Assembly (NCBI GenBank): GCA_039984715.1 | Contig: JBDWUA010000014.1 | Coordinates: 124,001-188,000, forward strand | Direction: 5' to 3' | DNA: 64,000 bases | Source: JABSSA01 sp039984715 | Lineage (GTDB): Bacteria > Pseudomonadota > Alphaproteobacteria > Rhodobacterales > Rhodobacteraceae | Shown here: positions 8,517 through 17,670 of the stretch, piece after piece | Position numbering within the stretch: position 1 is the first letter of the stretch | How the letters are laid out: the number at the start of each line of letters is the position of its first letter | The notes under the pieces: generated by a model | Database searches by the model: none | Seen by the model: only the letters and a program-made list of their open reading frames with translations | What the model was told of the DNA's origin: nothing | Program-made: the position numbers and the translations under genes

Positions 8517-9233
8517 TCAGGCTAGATGCAGATAGACACGCCGGTTTTGGCTGCCCTTATTCTGAACCTTCCCAATTTTGATGGGACCGATTTCACCTGT
8601 TCGCGCAACATGCGTTCCGCCGCAGGGTTGAAGGTCAATTGTTGTGTCGTCAGTCCCGATCCGGATCAGGCGAATACGCCCCTTGCCGCGAGGCGGTTGA
8701 ACGGACAGGGTTTTTACCATCTGAGGGTTTGCGTCCAATTCGGAGTCCGTGATCCATTCGTCAGTGACTGGCAAATCCTGAGCAATAAATTCGTTCAGGG
8801 TGTTTTCAATGGAGCCCTTATCCGACAATGCGTCCGGCATGTCGAAATCCAATCGCCCTTGATCGACAGAGATTGAACCGCCCGTCACACCAAATGGCAG
8901 CGCGACGGACAATAGATGCAGCGCAGTGTGGACGCGCATCAGACCATAACGACGTGCCCAATCTAATTCTTGATGGATCGGTTGACCGATTGCAGGCAAA
9001 GACCGCGGTTCGGCCGGGACCAATATGATTTGATCGCCCTGCCCTTTGATCGTCGATGCGATCCCCAGCGTGTGACCGTTAAACGTTAGGGCACCGCTGT
9101 CACCGGGTTGACCGCCACCGTTCGGATAAAAGATCGTTTGATCCAGTATCAAGCCACCTTCGTCGGTATGCCCTGCAACCACGCTGTCGCAATCGCGCAT
9201 GTAGGCATCTGAACGGAACAAAGGTTGTGTCAT
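8517..9233 (-). CDS. Alanyl-tRNA editing protein AlaX-like
   Basis: Free-standing homologue of the AlaRS editing domain, which removes wrongly attached serine or glycine from tRNA-Ala. The 238-residue protein carries both zinc/catalytic motifs: HTALH near residue 102 and CGGTH near residue 202, with the glycine-rich NGGGQPGD near residue 38. The start at 9233 is used because it overlaps the stop of the upstream MscS gene (ATGA); a longer frame begins inside that gene. It is the last gene of the cfa-to-alaX run. Confidence 0.88.
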   Translation of the reverse strand: MTQPLFRSDAYMRDCDSVVAGHTDEGGLILDQTIFYPNGGGQPGDSGALTFNGHTLGIASTIKGQGDQIILVPAEPRSLPAIGQPIHQELDWARRYGLMRVHTALHLLSVALPFGVTGGSISVDQGRLDFDMPDALSDKGSIENTLNEFIAQDLPVTDEWITDSELDANPQMVKTLSVQPPRGKGRIRLIRIGTDDTTIDLQPCGGTHVARTGEIGPIKIGKVQNKGSQNRRVYLHLA

Positions 9234-11551
9234 GTATCGCCCGAAGAATCTGGTGTTCGCAATGTTTCGGGATTGCGAATCCAAAGGTCCGTCTGGGCAA
9301 AGGGAATTTCGATCCCGTCGTTAACAAAGCGTTCTGCAATGCTGTGATGAATGTCATTTTTGACGGACAGCATGAAATTGACATCCCTGAGGATCATTCG
9401 GATTTCGAAATCCAAACTGGATGCGCCAAACGAAGCGAAGACGACCGATGGCTGGGGATTTGCCAATACCATTGGATGCGCTTGCGCAATTTCCATCAGA
9501 ATACCGGCGACGCGTTTTGTATCTGTCCCATATGCAACGCCAACGTTTACGATCAATCGTCCGATGGTATTGCCACGGGTATAGTTCGTTACGGTGCCGG
9601 TGATCAGGTCGGAATTGGGAATGATGACATCTGTTCGATCAAACGTTTCAATCCGGGTGGAACGCACAGAAACTTTGCGCACGTTGCCGTGGACCCCGCT
9701 GACTTCGATCCAATCCCCTTCGGCAATGGGGCGTTCAATCAACAAAATGATCCCGGATACGAAATTGGATACGATTGTTTGCAAGCCAAAACCGATCCCG
9801 ACAGACAAAGCACCGGCAACGATGGCAAGGCTTGAGAGATCCAGTCCAGCGGCCGAAATGGCGACGATGGCGGACAGAAAGATACCGACGTAACCAAGGC
9901 CAGAAATGATCGCGGTTTGACCACCTGTGTCGATACGCGTTTTTGGCAAAACGGTTGAGCGCAATGTGCTTTGCAATGCACGGGTCAGGAAATACCCCAC
10001 CAGAAACACGAAAATCAACATGAAGAATGCACTGGGCGAAATTGTCGTTCCACCGATTGAAATTCCAGACCGAGCTTGCGCCCAAAGTTCCGTTAAATCT
10101 GTGGTCCGCGCGCCCCAAATAATCGCAAATAGCGGCAGCGCGCCTATCAGTAAAAGAAAGCTGAGCAATGTCGGGATAAGGCCATCTTCACCCCCGTCGC
10201 CTGGAACAAAGATCGCGTAAATTTTGCGGATGATATCCTGAAGCAGTGAAATCGTACCAATCAACGCCAGGGTCATCAGCGCCGGATAGATCAATGTGTT
10301 CGCAGCCGCTGCATATCCAAAAGCAGCCAAGACTGGCGCAATTAAACCAATGATCAGTGCCGCACGCCCTAGTATTCGAATGAATTGGTGCCGGAAATTT
10401 GCTTCTGTCGGTTGGCTGCTGATGTCAGCGTCGTGCCGTAACAAAAGCTGTCCAGCGGCGAACAAAACAACACCTGACAAAACAACCAACGGGAACTCAA
10501 GTACCGCTGACGTTTCCGCGCTGTAGTTTTCATATGTGCTGAGGTGTTCCAGCAAATAAAACATCGCATATAGGCATGCGGCTGAATTGGTATAAAAACG
10601 CCCTTCCCGTCGACCCAATGGGGATAAGCCAATAGGAGACGGAACCGTTTCAGATTTCGGAAAAATACGGCTGCTGTACCAACGTCCAAACGCAATGATC
10701 AGCGTCATGGGGAACAGCGCGTCTACGATAATTTCGCCACGTGGCCCGTAAAGGTCGCTGACTTGCAAAGCGAAAATCAGGGCAAACGCCCCGATGACGG
10801 GGAAAATTATCATTCCGAGGGATATGAAAAATCCCGCAACATGTGTGGCTTTTTGTGAATCCTGACGTGTGACGCGATTCACAAGACGTTCGACCCATTT
10901 GCGGCTGCGTCCCAACAAAATCAAAGCCGCGATCGTTAAGCCAATAATCAACGGAAGATTGTCGCGCGTTGTTTGCAAGCTTGAAGGCGTGCTCATCGCA
11001 CTTTGAACACCAGCCTTGGTTGCCTGAAACGTATCCTTCAGATCATCCAAAGCGTCCGGCCAAAGCACCGGGTTGATGGGCCAAGGCCCTGCATTCAACA
11101 GCTTGTCGGTTTGACGAGAACGAATGATCAGGTCAATTTCCGAAATAACACCGTTTGCCCGACTAAAGGCCTCTTCTGCAGTTAGTCGTGGCGTGGACAG
11201 ACGGCGTTCTTGCTCTGACAAAGCGGCCCGGCGTTCCGAAATTTCCAGCGCTTCGACTTCGCCTTCTTCGGGAACTGGGCCAAGCGATTCAATTTGTTCG
11301 TTTATCGTGTTCAGACGTGATTGATTGGCTGTCAATTGTTCTTGAAAACTTTCGCGCCAACCCACGATTTCCTTGCGCAAACTGTCCAATGCTTGATCTG
11401 ACGCGCGTCCGGCTTCAACAGCGGCCTCAGCGCGTTGCGCTACGGTATCCCACGCATCGTAATCTGGTCCTTCTGACTCCTGTGCGAAACTGGATACAGC
11501 AATTGCAATGACAACAAACGCAGTTGCAAATACGCGCGCTAAAAACCGCAT
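9230..11551 (-). CDS. MscS-family mechanosensitive channel with DUF3772 domain
   Basis: A large channel of about 773 residues. A signal peptide (MRFLARVFATAFVVIAIAVSSFAQ) is followed by a periplasmic helical domain (DUF3772-like, to about residue 200), about ten membrane spans, and the MscS core. The pore-lining region AIVAGALSVGIGFGLQTIVSNFVSG (residues cited in two parts: AIVAGALSVGIGF and GLQTIVSNFVSG) and the beta domain ERPIAEGDWIEVSG are typical. Its likely job is relief of osmotic pressure. The start at 11551 overlaps the cysK stop as TGATG, and the stop overlaps the alaX start, so it is coupled on both sides. Confidence 0.9.
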   Translation of the reverse strand: MRFLARVFATAFVVIAIAVSSFAQESEGPDYDAWDTVAQRAEAAVEAGRASDQALDSLRKEIVGWRESFQEQLTANQSRLNTINEQIESLGPVPEEGEVEALEISERRAALSEQERRLSTPRLTAEEAFSRANGVISEIDLIIRSRQTDKLLNAGPWPINPVLWPDALDDLKDTFQATKAGVQSAMSTPSSLQTTRDNLPLIIGLTIAALILLGRSRKWVERLVNRVTRQDSQKATHVAGFFISLGMIIFPVIGAFALIFALQVSDLYGPRGEIIVDALFPMTLIIAFGRWYSSRIFPKSETVPSPIGLSPLGRREGRFYTNSAACLYAMFYLLEHLSTYENYSAETSAVLEFPLVVLSGVVLFAAGQLLLRHDADISSQPTEANFRHQFIRILGRAALIIGLIAPVLAAFGYAAAANTLIYPALMTLALIGTISLLQDIIRKIYAIFVPGDGGEDGLIPTLLSFLLLIGALPLFAIIWGARTTDLTELWAQARSGISIGGTTISPSAFFMLIFVFLVGYFLTRALQSTLRSTVLPKTRIDTGGQTAIISGLGYVGIFLSAIVAISAAGLDLSSLAIVAGALSVGIGFGLQTIVSNFVSGIILLIERPIAEGDWIEVSGVHGNVRKVSVRSTRIETFDRTDVIIPNSDLITGTVTNYTRGNTIGRLIVNVGVAYGTDTKRVAGILMEIAQAHPMVLANPQPSVVFASFGASSLDFEIRMILRDVNFMLSVKNDIHHSIAERFVNDGIEIPFAQTDLWIRNPETLRTPDSSGDT

Positions 11552-12585
11552 CACGCGTCCTCGAACACACCCGGTATCGAAGATGGTCCGGTTTTCAACC
11601 AATCGGGAACGGGCAAATCCTTTTCGCGCAGAAAGTCAGGATTGAACAATCTGGATTGGTAACGCGTCCCGTAATCGCACAGAATCGTAACGATTGTGTG
11701 GCCCGGTCCCAATTCACGCGCCATTCGCATTGCTCCGGCAATGTTGATGCCTGTCGAACCACCCATACATAACCCTTCTTCGCGCAGAAGATCGAACACG
11801 ATTGGAAGGGCTTCTTTGTCGGGTACATTACAAGTGAAATCAGGCGTAAACCCTTCTAGGTTGGCCGTAATACGCGCCTGCCCTATCCCTTCAGAGATAG
11901 AAGACCCGGACGACGCCAATTCACCAGTTGTGTAATAGCTGAATAGCGCAGCCCCGTCCGGATCAACCAAACCAACTTTGACACCTTTGGACTGCAAGAC
12001 GTCTGCGACACCGGCGACGGTTCCGCCCGACCCAGCAGCGCAAATAAACCCATCGACCTTGCCACCTGTTTGTTCCCAGATTTCTGGACCGGTGGTTTCA
12101 ATATGCGCTTGTCGGTTTGCAACATTGTCGAACTGGTTTGCCCAAATCGCGCCGTTAGGTTCAGATTTCGCAAGCTTTTCGGCCAAACGGCCAGAGTAAC
12201 GTACAAAATTATTGGGATTGCGGTAAGGTGCTGCGGGCACTTGAACCAATTCGGCCCCGGCCAAAAGCAGCATGTCTTTCTTTTCCTGACTCTGCGTTTC
12301 CGGGATCACGATCACAGTACGGTATCCCATAGACGCGCCAACCAAGGCCAAGCCGATTCCGGTGTTGCCGGCGGTGCCTTCGACGATTGTGCCGCCCGGT
12401 TTCAGATCACCACGCGCCACCGCATCATTGATGATATATAACGCTGCACGGTCCTTGACCGATTGACCGGGATTCATGAATTCCGCTTTGCCCAGAATCG
12501 TGCATCCCGTCAGCTCGCTTGCTTTGCGCAACTTGATGAGGGGTGTATTCCCAACGGCTTGAGCCAGATCTGCTGCGATATGCAT
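11551..12585 (-). CDS. cysK: Cysteine synthase (O-acetylserine sulfhydrylase)
   Basis: PLP enzyme making L-cysteine from O-acetylserine and sulfide. The 344-residue protein shows GNTPLIKL at residue 12, the PLP lysine K44 in NPGQSVKDRAA, the substrate loop EGTAGNTGIGLA and the phosphate loop GSGGTVAG. It is about 30 residues longer than E. coli CysK at its C-terminus (LPVPDWLKTGPSSIPGVFEDA shortened to its start), as in many Rhodobacterales. Position after trgA-trgB matches, from memory, the Rhodobacter sphaeroides tellurite locus in which cysK contributes to resistance. Coupled to the MscS gene downstream. Confidence 0.93.
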   Translation of the reverse strand: MHIAADLAQAVGNTPLIKLRKASELTGCTILGKAEFMNPGQSVKDRAALYIINDAVARGDLKPGGTIVEGTAGNTGIGLALVGASMGYRTVIVIPETQSQEKKDMLLLAGAELVQVPAAPYRNPNNFVRYSGRLAEKLAKSEPNGAIWANQFDNVANRQAHIETTGPEIWEQTGGKVDGFICAAGSGGTVAGVADVLQSKGVKVGLVDPDGAALFSYYTTGELASSGSSISEGIGQARITANLEGFTPDFTCNVPDKEALPIVFDLLREEGLCMGGSTGINIAGAMRMARELGPGHTIVTILCDYGTRYQSRLFNPDFLREKDLPVPDWLKTGPSSIPGVFEDA

Positions 12586-12628
12586 TGCGGCCTCCTTTTA
12601 TTAAACTTACGTGACATGTAGCGGCGCT

Positions 12629-13732
12629 TCAGGCCGACCTCAAGCGGTCACGGTGCCGGGCCAGCCAATGCGTGATCAATGTCAGCGGAGCATTGGTGAT
12701 CTTACATGCATCTGCGCGGGCCAAAAGATCGTCAAACGGCATTAGATGGGCGCGAATATCTTCGCCTTCAGCTTCTAATCCGCCAAGCCGCGCAGCATCG
12801 TCTGGTAAGTCACACACTCCAACATACAGATACTGATAATCTGTCGATCCCCCCGGCGACAAATATCCCTCGGACACAGGCTCCAGTTGCGACAGCTCAA
12901 GCCCCGCTTCTTCTTTGGCTTCGCGTATCGCTGTTTCGTGCGGTTTCTCGCCGGGATCAATCAAACCGGCCACAGGTTCCAGATGCCACAAAACAGAATC
13001 CCCCCGCGCCAATGGACCCATCCGGATTTGTTCAACCAACAACACCCGATCGCGGATTGGATCATAGGGCAGCACCAACGCCGCGTCTGTCGTGATAAAG
13101 ACCGCGCGATCGATTGGCGCGCTCATTTTACCGTTGAACGTTTCATGGCTAAGCCGCACTTCATCCAACGCATAAAATCCGGAATACGCCCGCCTGCGGA
13201 ATTCAATGTCAATTCGCCCTCGCAAGGTTTCAGGATCCTGATAGTCGCGTTTTGCGTTAAGACGCGATTGCGCACGTGTGCGGATTCGCGGGAACACAGC
13301 GGTCAATTCGTCCGCCGAGACTTTGCCAAACAATGACATTGCCTCTTGCGCGGCTTCGCAGATTACAGGTGCCCAATGGTCTTCCCAGCCATGGAAATCC
13401 CATGCAAATTCACTTGTGACAATCGACGTGGGTGGCAGATAAACCATAGCGGATGAACCGCTGGTCAACGTCTGTTCTTGCAGCTCATAATCAAAGCCGC
13501 CTTCATAGAAGTTCAGACGCGCCAACGCATCTTGGGTCAAGCCTGATACCAACAGCCCTTTGGCTGTTTCACCGGGCGCCGATTTCAACGCGGGAAAATC
13601 ACCGTTCTCAACCTGAGCCACTGCAAAATCGGACAATTCGTCGTCATTTACAGTGTAACCTTCAGCAGTTCTGCCAAGGACGATTTCTAAAAGTGGGATG
13701 TGCCGAAGCGTGCCATATAAAAATAAGTTCAT
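12629..13732 (-). CDS. trgB: TrgB-like gamma-glutamylcyclotransferase-NUDIX fusion
   Basis: 367 residues in two domains. Residues 1-130 resemble a gamma-glutamylcyclotransferase fold (MNLFLYGTLRHIPLLEIVLG, then YEGGFDY). Residues about 185-350 form a NUDIX hydrolase of the ADP-ribose pyrophosphatase type: GLIDPGEKPHETAIREAKEE continuing into the AGLEL of the NUDIX box. TrgB is known by name as a tellurite-resistance protein of Rhodobacter; its biochemical substrate is not settled by sequence. The start overlaps the trgA stop (ATGA). A 43-base gap separates it from cysK. Confidence 0.85.
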   Translation of the reverse strand: MNLFLYGTLRHIPLLEIVLGRTAEGYTVNDDELSDFAVAQVENGDFPALKSAPGETAKGLLVSGLTQDALARLNFYEGGFDYELQEQTLTSGSSAMVYLPPTSIVTSEFAWDFHGWEDHWAPVICEAAQEAMSLFGKVSADELTAVFPRIRTRAQSRLNAKRDYQDPETLRGRIDIEFRRRAYSGFYALDEVRLSHETFNGKMSAPIDRAVFITTDAALVLPYDPIRDRVLLVEQIRMGPLARGDSVLWHLEPVAGLIDPGEKPHETAIREAKEEAGLELSQLEPVSEGYLSPGGSTDYQYLYVGVCDLPDDAARLGGLEAEGEDIRAHLMPFDDLLARADACKITNAPLTLITHWLARHRDRLRSA

Positions 13733-14181
13733 CGCCAGCGTTTAGCAGCAGATTCCGCCATTATGCCAGACAAGATACCGCCGATGGCCAAAGTACTTAG
13801 AACCGGGACCGTCAACATGATTAAAAACCATTCAGTCATGAGTTCAAAGATCGCAATCAGCGCCTCAAAGGCATTGTCATACCGGTTACGCATCGCAAGG
13901 CGAGTCATCTCATTACACGCTTGTACAAAAAGCCCCCAGAACACCAAGACGACAGCGCCTGTTAACCCAACCGTAATGGCTGTGGTTGTGTCTCGTCCCA
14001 TGCGCGACCCGATGGTTTTCCATCCGACAACGAACCCAAGAACAACATTCACCAATGTGAAGTACCCCATATCGGTTCCCTCGGGAAGCAATGAAGGTAT
14101 CATTCCTGAAACAACAAAGGCAACAAGCGCGAGGCAGATGCCTGCCACGAGATTTGCTGCACTGGGCATTATGCGACCCAT
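13729..14181 (-). CDS. trgA: TrgA family membrane protein
   Basis: A small inner-membrane protein of 150 residues with four hydrophobic spans (about 8-28, 40-55, 70-92 and 118-140). It matches the TrgA family found next to trgB in Rhodobacterales and linked genetically to tellurite resistance; no catalytic motif is visible. A second ATG lies four codons in. The gene begins two bases after cfa ends and overlaps trgB, so cfa, trgA and trgB are probably translated together. Confidence 0.82.
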   Translation of the reverse strand: MGRIMPSAANLVAGICLALVAFVVSGMIPSLLPEGTDMGYFTLVNVVLGFVVGWKTIGSRMGRDTTTAITVGLTGAVVLVFWGLFVQACNEMTRLAMRNRYDNAFEALIAIFELMTEWFLIMLTVPVLSTLAIGGILSGIMAESAAKRWR

Positions 14182-14183
14182 GA

Positions 14184-15395
14184 TTAACCCGGCCTTTTGA
14201 TAGTGATCTGCGTTACATCACAATTCGCACTTTCAAAGGTCGCCGCGCAAGAGGTCAGATAAAAATTCCACATTCTTCGAAATCTGTCGTCAAAGCCAAG
14301 ATCGGCGATTTGGTCCCATTTTTCATTGAAAGTATCATGCCAACGGCGCAGTGAAATGCTGTAGGACGGACCAAATTCAATGCTGCGTTCCACCCGCAGT
14401 CCAGCCTTGGCAATTTGGTCTCGCAACACCACGGGACTGGGTAGCATTCCACCCGGAAAGATGTACTTTTGGATGAAATCAACGCCCCGCTTGTAGACGT
14501 CCCAACGTCGATGCTGGACCGTGATAATCTGCAAAGTCGCGTTCTTTCCCGGCTTTAACCGTTCGCGCACGGTGTCAAAATATACGGGCCAGTATTTTTC
14601 ACCAACAGCTTCGAACATTTCGATACTTGCTATGCCATCATAGGCCCCAACTTCGTCGCGATAATCTTGAAACTTGAATTTTACGATATCGGAAAGTCCT
14701 GCTTTTTCAATGCGCTCCGTGGCAAAGTTGAATTGTTCTTGACTGATGGTTAGCCCCGTAACCCGCAACCCCCGTTCCTTAGCCGCATATTCGGCAAATC
14801 CGCCCCAACCGCACCCAATTTCCAAGATGTGATCACCGGGCTTTGCCCCCATCTGATCCACCATTGACGCGTATTTGGCGATCTGCGCAGCCTCGTGGCT
14901 TTCTTGCCCTGTTTTGAAGATGGCCGAGGAATAAGTCATCGTATCATCAAGCCACAATTCGTAAAATTCATTCCCCAAATCATAGTGATGGCTGATGTTG
15001 CGTCGCGCTTGTTCCTTGTGGTTGCGTTTGAGCCAGAAACGAAAGTTTTCGTACATGCGCAGAAAGGTTCGTCCGGGAAACCCATCGTAGATGTCATCGT
15101 TGTCTGCATGCACCAGATCCATAAAAGCTTGCAGGTCTGGCGTGGACCACCATTCGTCTAAATAGGCGTCACAGAACCCCAAATCACCCTCACGAATGAG
15201 ACGAGCGAATAGATCAGCGTGATGGATTCGCAATTCTGCGACGGGGCCAGGATTGCGGCCTTCCGCACGAAAGACACGTCCATCCGGCAATACAAAATCA
15301 AGTCGACCAGTGTTCATACCCTGCGTCATCGCAAACACTTGTGTGAAATAGCGAGGAAGGTCCTTTTGACCTGCCGTTGTCATCAAAGCCGTCAT
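14184..15395 (-). CDS. cfa: Cyclopropane-fatty-acyl-phospholipid synthase family
   Basis: S-adenosylmethionine-dependent enzyme that adds a methylene (or methyl) group to unsaturated acyl chains of membrane lipids. The 403-residue protein has the SAM site ILEIGCGWGGFAEYA near residue 190, the conserved HHYDLGNEFYELWLD upstream of it, and MTYSSAIF. The C-terminal YIFPGGMLPS motif is typical. GGGGGTGAT precedes the ATG. In Rhodobacter a cfa homologue and a photolyase belong, as I recall, to the singlet-oxygen response; the order phr-cfa-trgA here fits such a stress locus. A 16-bp palindrome lies 44 bases upstream of the start. Confidence 0.9.
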   Translation of the reverse strand: MTALMTTAGQKDLPRYFTQVFAMTQGMNTGRLDFVLPDGRVFRAEGRNPGPVAELRIHHADLFARLIREGDLGFCDAYLDEWWSTPDLQAFMDLVHADNDDIYDGFPGRTFLRMYENFRFWLKRNHKEQARRNISHHYDLGNEFYELWLDDTMTYSSAIFKTGQESHEAAQIAKYASMVDQMGAKPGDHILEIGCGWGGFAEYAAKERGLRVTGLTISQEQFNFATERIEKAGLSDIVKFKFQDYRDEVGAYDGIASIEMFEAVGEKYWPVYFDTVRERLKPGKNATLQIITVQHRRWDVYKRGVDFIQKYIFPGGMLPSPVVLRDQIAKAGLRVERSIEFGPSYSISLRRWHDTFNEKWDQIADLGFDDRFRRMWNFYLTSCAATFESANCDVTQITIKRPG

Positions 15396-15438
15396 ATCAC
15401 CCCCGTCCTGTTCCCAAACAGTGAAAGTAAGTTAGCTC

Positions 15439-15454
15439 GTTCCGATATCGGAAC
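15439..15454. promoter_or_regulatory. Candidate operator: 16-bp perfect palindrome
   Basis: GTTCCGATATCGGAAC lies in the 132-base gap between phr and cfa, 44 bases upstream of the cfa start. Perfect dyads of this length are typical of dimeric regulators (TetR- or MarR-like). It is not the GTTC-N7-GTTC direct repeat of alphaproteobacterial LexA. Confidence 0.5.
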
Positions 15455-15527
15455 AAGAAATTGTTTTGAGTGATTTTGGGGGAATCTGACCGCAAATGGT
15501 GCGATTTATCTGTCTGTACTATCTAGG

Positions 15528-16943
15528 CTAGAATTGCCGCCCTTCATATGCAGCCAGCGCACGTGCGCGACCCTCGGCAGCAGTTACAATTGGTGCCGGA
15601 TACGGCGCAGATGCCGACAATTGCCACGATCTGGGAATAGCATCAAAATAACGCAGCGCGTCTGGATGGGGGGCGGACTTTCCTTCTGCGATCCAGCGGT
15701 CTGCATAATGGGACTGTGGGTCAAATTTCTCGAGTTGAGACACTGGATTGAACACTCGGAAATAAGGGGCAGCGTCTGGACCCGATCCTGCGGCCCATTG
15801 CCAACCCATTGCGTTTGCCGCTGGGTCCCAGTCAATCAGGCAGCGTTCAAACCAATCTTTCCCAATTGTCCAATGTGTCATCAAATGTTTCGTGAGGTAT
15901 GAAGCAACGATCATTCTGGCACGGTTGTGCATTCGTCCTGTCACATACATTTCGCGCATGGCCGCATCGACAAACCGGATGCCTGTGCGACCTTGTTTCC
16001 ACGCGATGACGTCACTGTGTGTGCCATCCGTGTTCCACGGAAATTTGTCCCAGTCGGGTTTCCAATTTCTGGTCAAAATATCTGGTGTATGAAGCATCAG
16101 ATGATACGCAAATTCACGCCAGACAACTTCTTTCAAAAAGTGCTCTGCACCCGCACACCCCTCAAGCAAGGCGCGCATTCCTGCATGCCAACATTGATGT
16201 GGGCTTATTTCGCCGAGCGCTAGATTTTCACTCAGACGAGATGTTGCATCGATTGCCGGAAAGTCCCGGTCAGCTTTGTAAGTGTCCGCGCGGGTTTGAA
16301 TGAATTGCTCTAACCTGTATTGCGCTGCGTCTTCGCCAATCTGTGCAAAGGGCAAAACGACGGATGCGCCGCGTTGCATTGCGCGCCCAAGGCGCCAGTC
16401 TTCTAGGTTTTCGCAATTTGGCCATTCTTTTGGCGACAAAAGCGACGTCACTTTGGCAAGGGGTGTTTCGACATGACGATCTTTGACCGCACGCCAATAC
16501 GGCGAGTAGACACGATAAAAGCCACCCGTCTTGGTTTCGACCGTCCATGGTTCGAACATCAGGTGACCGCCGAAACTTTTGACGTCAACACCAGCCTTGC
16601 GGAAAAAGGCTTTTGTGGCTGTGTCGCGCTGTGTCGAGGCCGGATCATAGGCGCGAGTCCAATAGACGGACGTTGCTCCCGTTTCGGCCATCAACGTGGC
16701 AAGAACTGTCTGTGCGTCACCGGATCGTAAAATCAGCTTGCTGGCTATATCGTCCAAGCTGCGTGCAAAGGCGTTAAGTCCCAGACCCAACCGCCATTTA
16801 GGCGCGGCCCCTAAATCGTCAACCACGCAATCGCGGATAAACACAGGAATGACCGGCCGATTGGATTTTTGCGCCGCACTTAGCGCGGCGTGATCTGACA
16901 GCCGCAAATCGCGGCGAAACCAAACAATGATTGGGGCGTTCAT
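15528..16943 (-). CDS. phr: Deoxyribodipyrimidine photolyase
   Basis: Light-driven repair of cyclobutane pyrimidine dimers using FAD. The 471-residue protein starts with IIVWFRRDLRLSDHAALSAA (N-terminal alpha/beta domain) and has the FAD-binding helices with WREFAYHLML, the segment MHNRARMIVASYLTKHL and WQWAAGSGPDAAPYFRVFNP near the C-terminus, all hallmarks of class I CPD photolyases. AAGAGG lies directly before the ATG. It is followed by the cfa-trgAB run on the same strand. Confidence 0.93.
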   Translation of the reverse strand: MNAPIIVWFRRDLRLSDHAALSAAQKSNRPVIPVFIRDCVVDDLGAAPKWRLGLGLNAFARSLDDIASKLILRSGDAQTVLATLMAETGATSVYWTRAYDPASTQRDTATKAFFRKAGVDVKSFGGHLMFEPWTVETKTGGFYRVYSPYWRAVKDRHVETPLAKVTSLLSPKEWPNCENLEDWRLGRAMQRGASVVLPFAQIGEDAAQYRLEQFIQTRADTYKADRDFPAIDATSRLSENLALGEISPHQCWHAGMRALLEGCAGAEHFLKEVVWREFAYHLMLHTPDILTRNWKPDWDKFPWNTDGTHSDVIAWKQGRTGIRFVDAAMREMYVTGRMHNRARMIVASYLTKHLMTHWTIGKDWFERCLIDWDPAANAMGWQWAAGSGPDAAPYFRVFNPVSQLEKFDPQSHYADRWIAEGKSAPHPDALRYFDAIPRSWQLSASAPYPAPIVTAAEGRARALAAYEGRQF

Positions 16944-17002
16944 GCCATTCCTCTTACAACCTGTTCACCACTTAGGGCACAGGCTGTAAGGTCAACAAGA
17001 AA

Positions 17003-17240
17003 TTACAGAACTGCGTCACGTGCGTTCAACACCTGATCAATTTCATCTTTGGATGTGTAATGCGTAAAGCCATGCCGCAAGACCCCGTTGGGCATAGCTG
17101 ACCCCGTCGACACAAACGAAACGTCTGTCCCTGCAAAGACGGTTCGTTAAAGGCGGAGAATTGGCCACTGTCTTTAACTGTGAACAGCGTTTCGTATCGC
17201 AGCTTGGCAGCGCCACATAAGTTGAACGCTGCCAAGGTGA
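17003..17240 (-). pseudogene. Remnant of a PLP-dependent (class V aminotransferase-like) gene
   Basis: The last 40 or so codons before a TAA at 17003-17005 read VSTGSAMPNGVLRHGFTHYT then SKDEIDQVLNARDAVL. This resembles the C-terminal end of class V aminotransferase/cysteine desulfurase-like proteins (RxSpvHYNTxEEID pattern). Upstream the frame is broken: the best continuation (LAAFNLCGAAKLRYETLF, VKDSGQFSAFNEPSLQG) is in another frame, and the frame of the tail contains stops. No start codon or ribosome site. I read it as a truncated, frameshifted remnant between phr and the HIT gene. The family call is tentative. Confidence 0.4.
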
Positions 17241-17250
17241 TTTTACATTT

Positions 17251-17670
17251 TTAGGTCAAGGCACCGCGGATGCGCGTCGCTAGTTCCTTGATCTGGTCCA
17301 TGTCACCCAAATTTCCGGGTGGACGCAGCGACACATCTTCATGTCTTGGAAGGATGTGAAAATGCAGATGAAACACCTCTTGTCCGCCGGCGGCCTCGTT
17401 GAATTGCTGCAATGTTATGCCATCAGCCTCCAATGCGGATTGGGCGGCGTTTGCCACTTTTTTGACTGTCGCCATACACGCGGCCAATTGGTCCGGCGTC
17501 GCATCCAGCATGTTCCGGCAAGGCGTTTTGGGGATCACCAAGCAATGCCCATCCGCACGTGGGTGAATATCCATAAAGCACAAAGTCTCGGAATCTTCGT
17601 AAACTTTGAAACAGGGAATTTCCTCTCTCAAAATCTTGGCGAAGATGTTGTCAGTGTCATAGCTGCTCAT
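17251..17670 (-). CDS. HIT family nucleotide hydrolase/transferase
   Basis: A 139-residue HIT protein, the usual length of the HINT branch. The active-site histidine triad reads HLHFHILPR near residue 105, and IFAKILREEIPC at the N-terminus is typical. Such enzymes cleave nucleoside phosphoramidates or related nucleotides. The ATG overlaps the stop of the upstream AcuI-type gene (ATGA), so the two are coupled, though no functional link is evident. Confidence 0.9.
   Translation of the reverse strand: MSSYDTDNIFAKILREEIPCFKVYEDSETLCFMDIHPRADGHCLVIPKTPCRNMLDATPDQLAACMATVKKVANAAQSALEADGITLQQFNEAAGGQEVFHLHFHILPRHEDVSLRPPGNLGDMDQIKELATRIRGALT

Noticed and set aside
15439..15454. LexA box near cfa/phr
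   Set aside because: Alphaproteobacterial LexA uses GTTC-N7-GTTC direct repeats; this is an inverted repeat.
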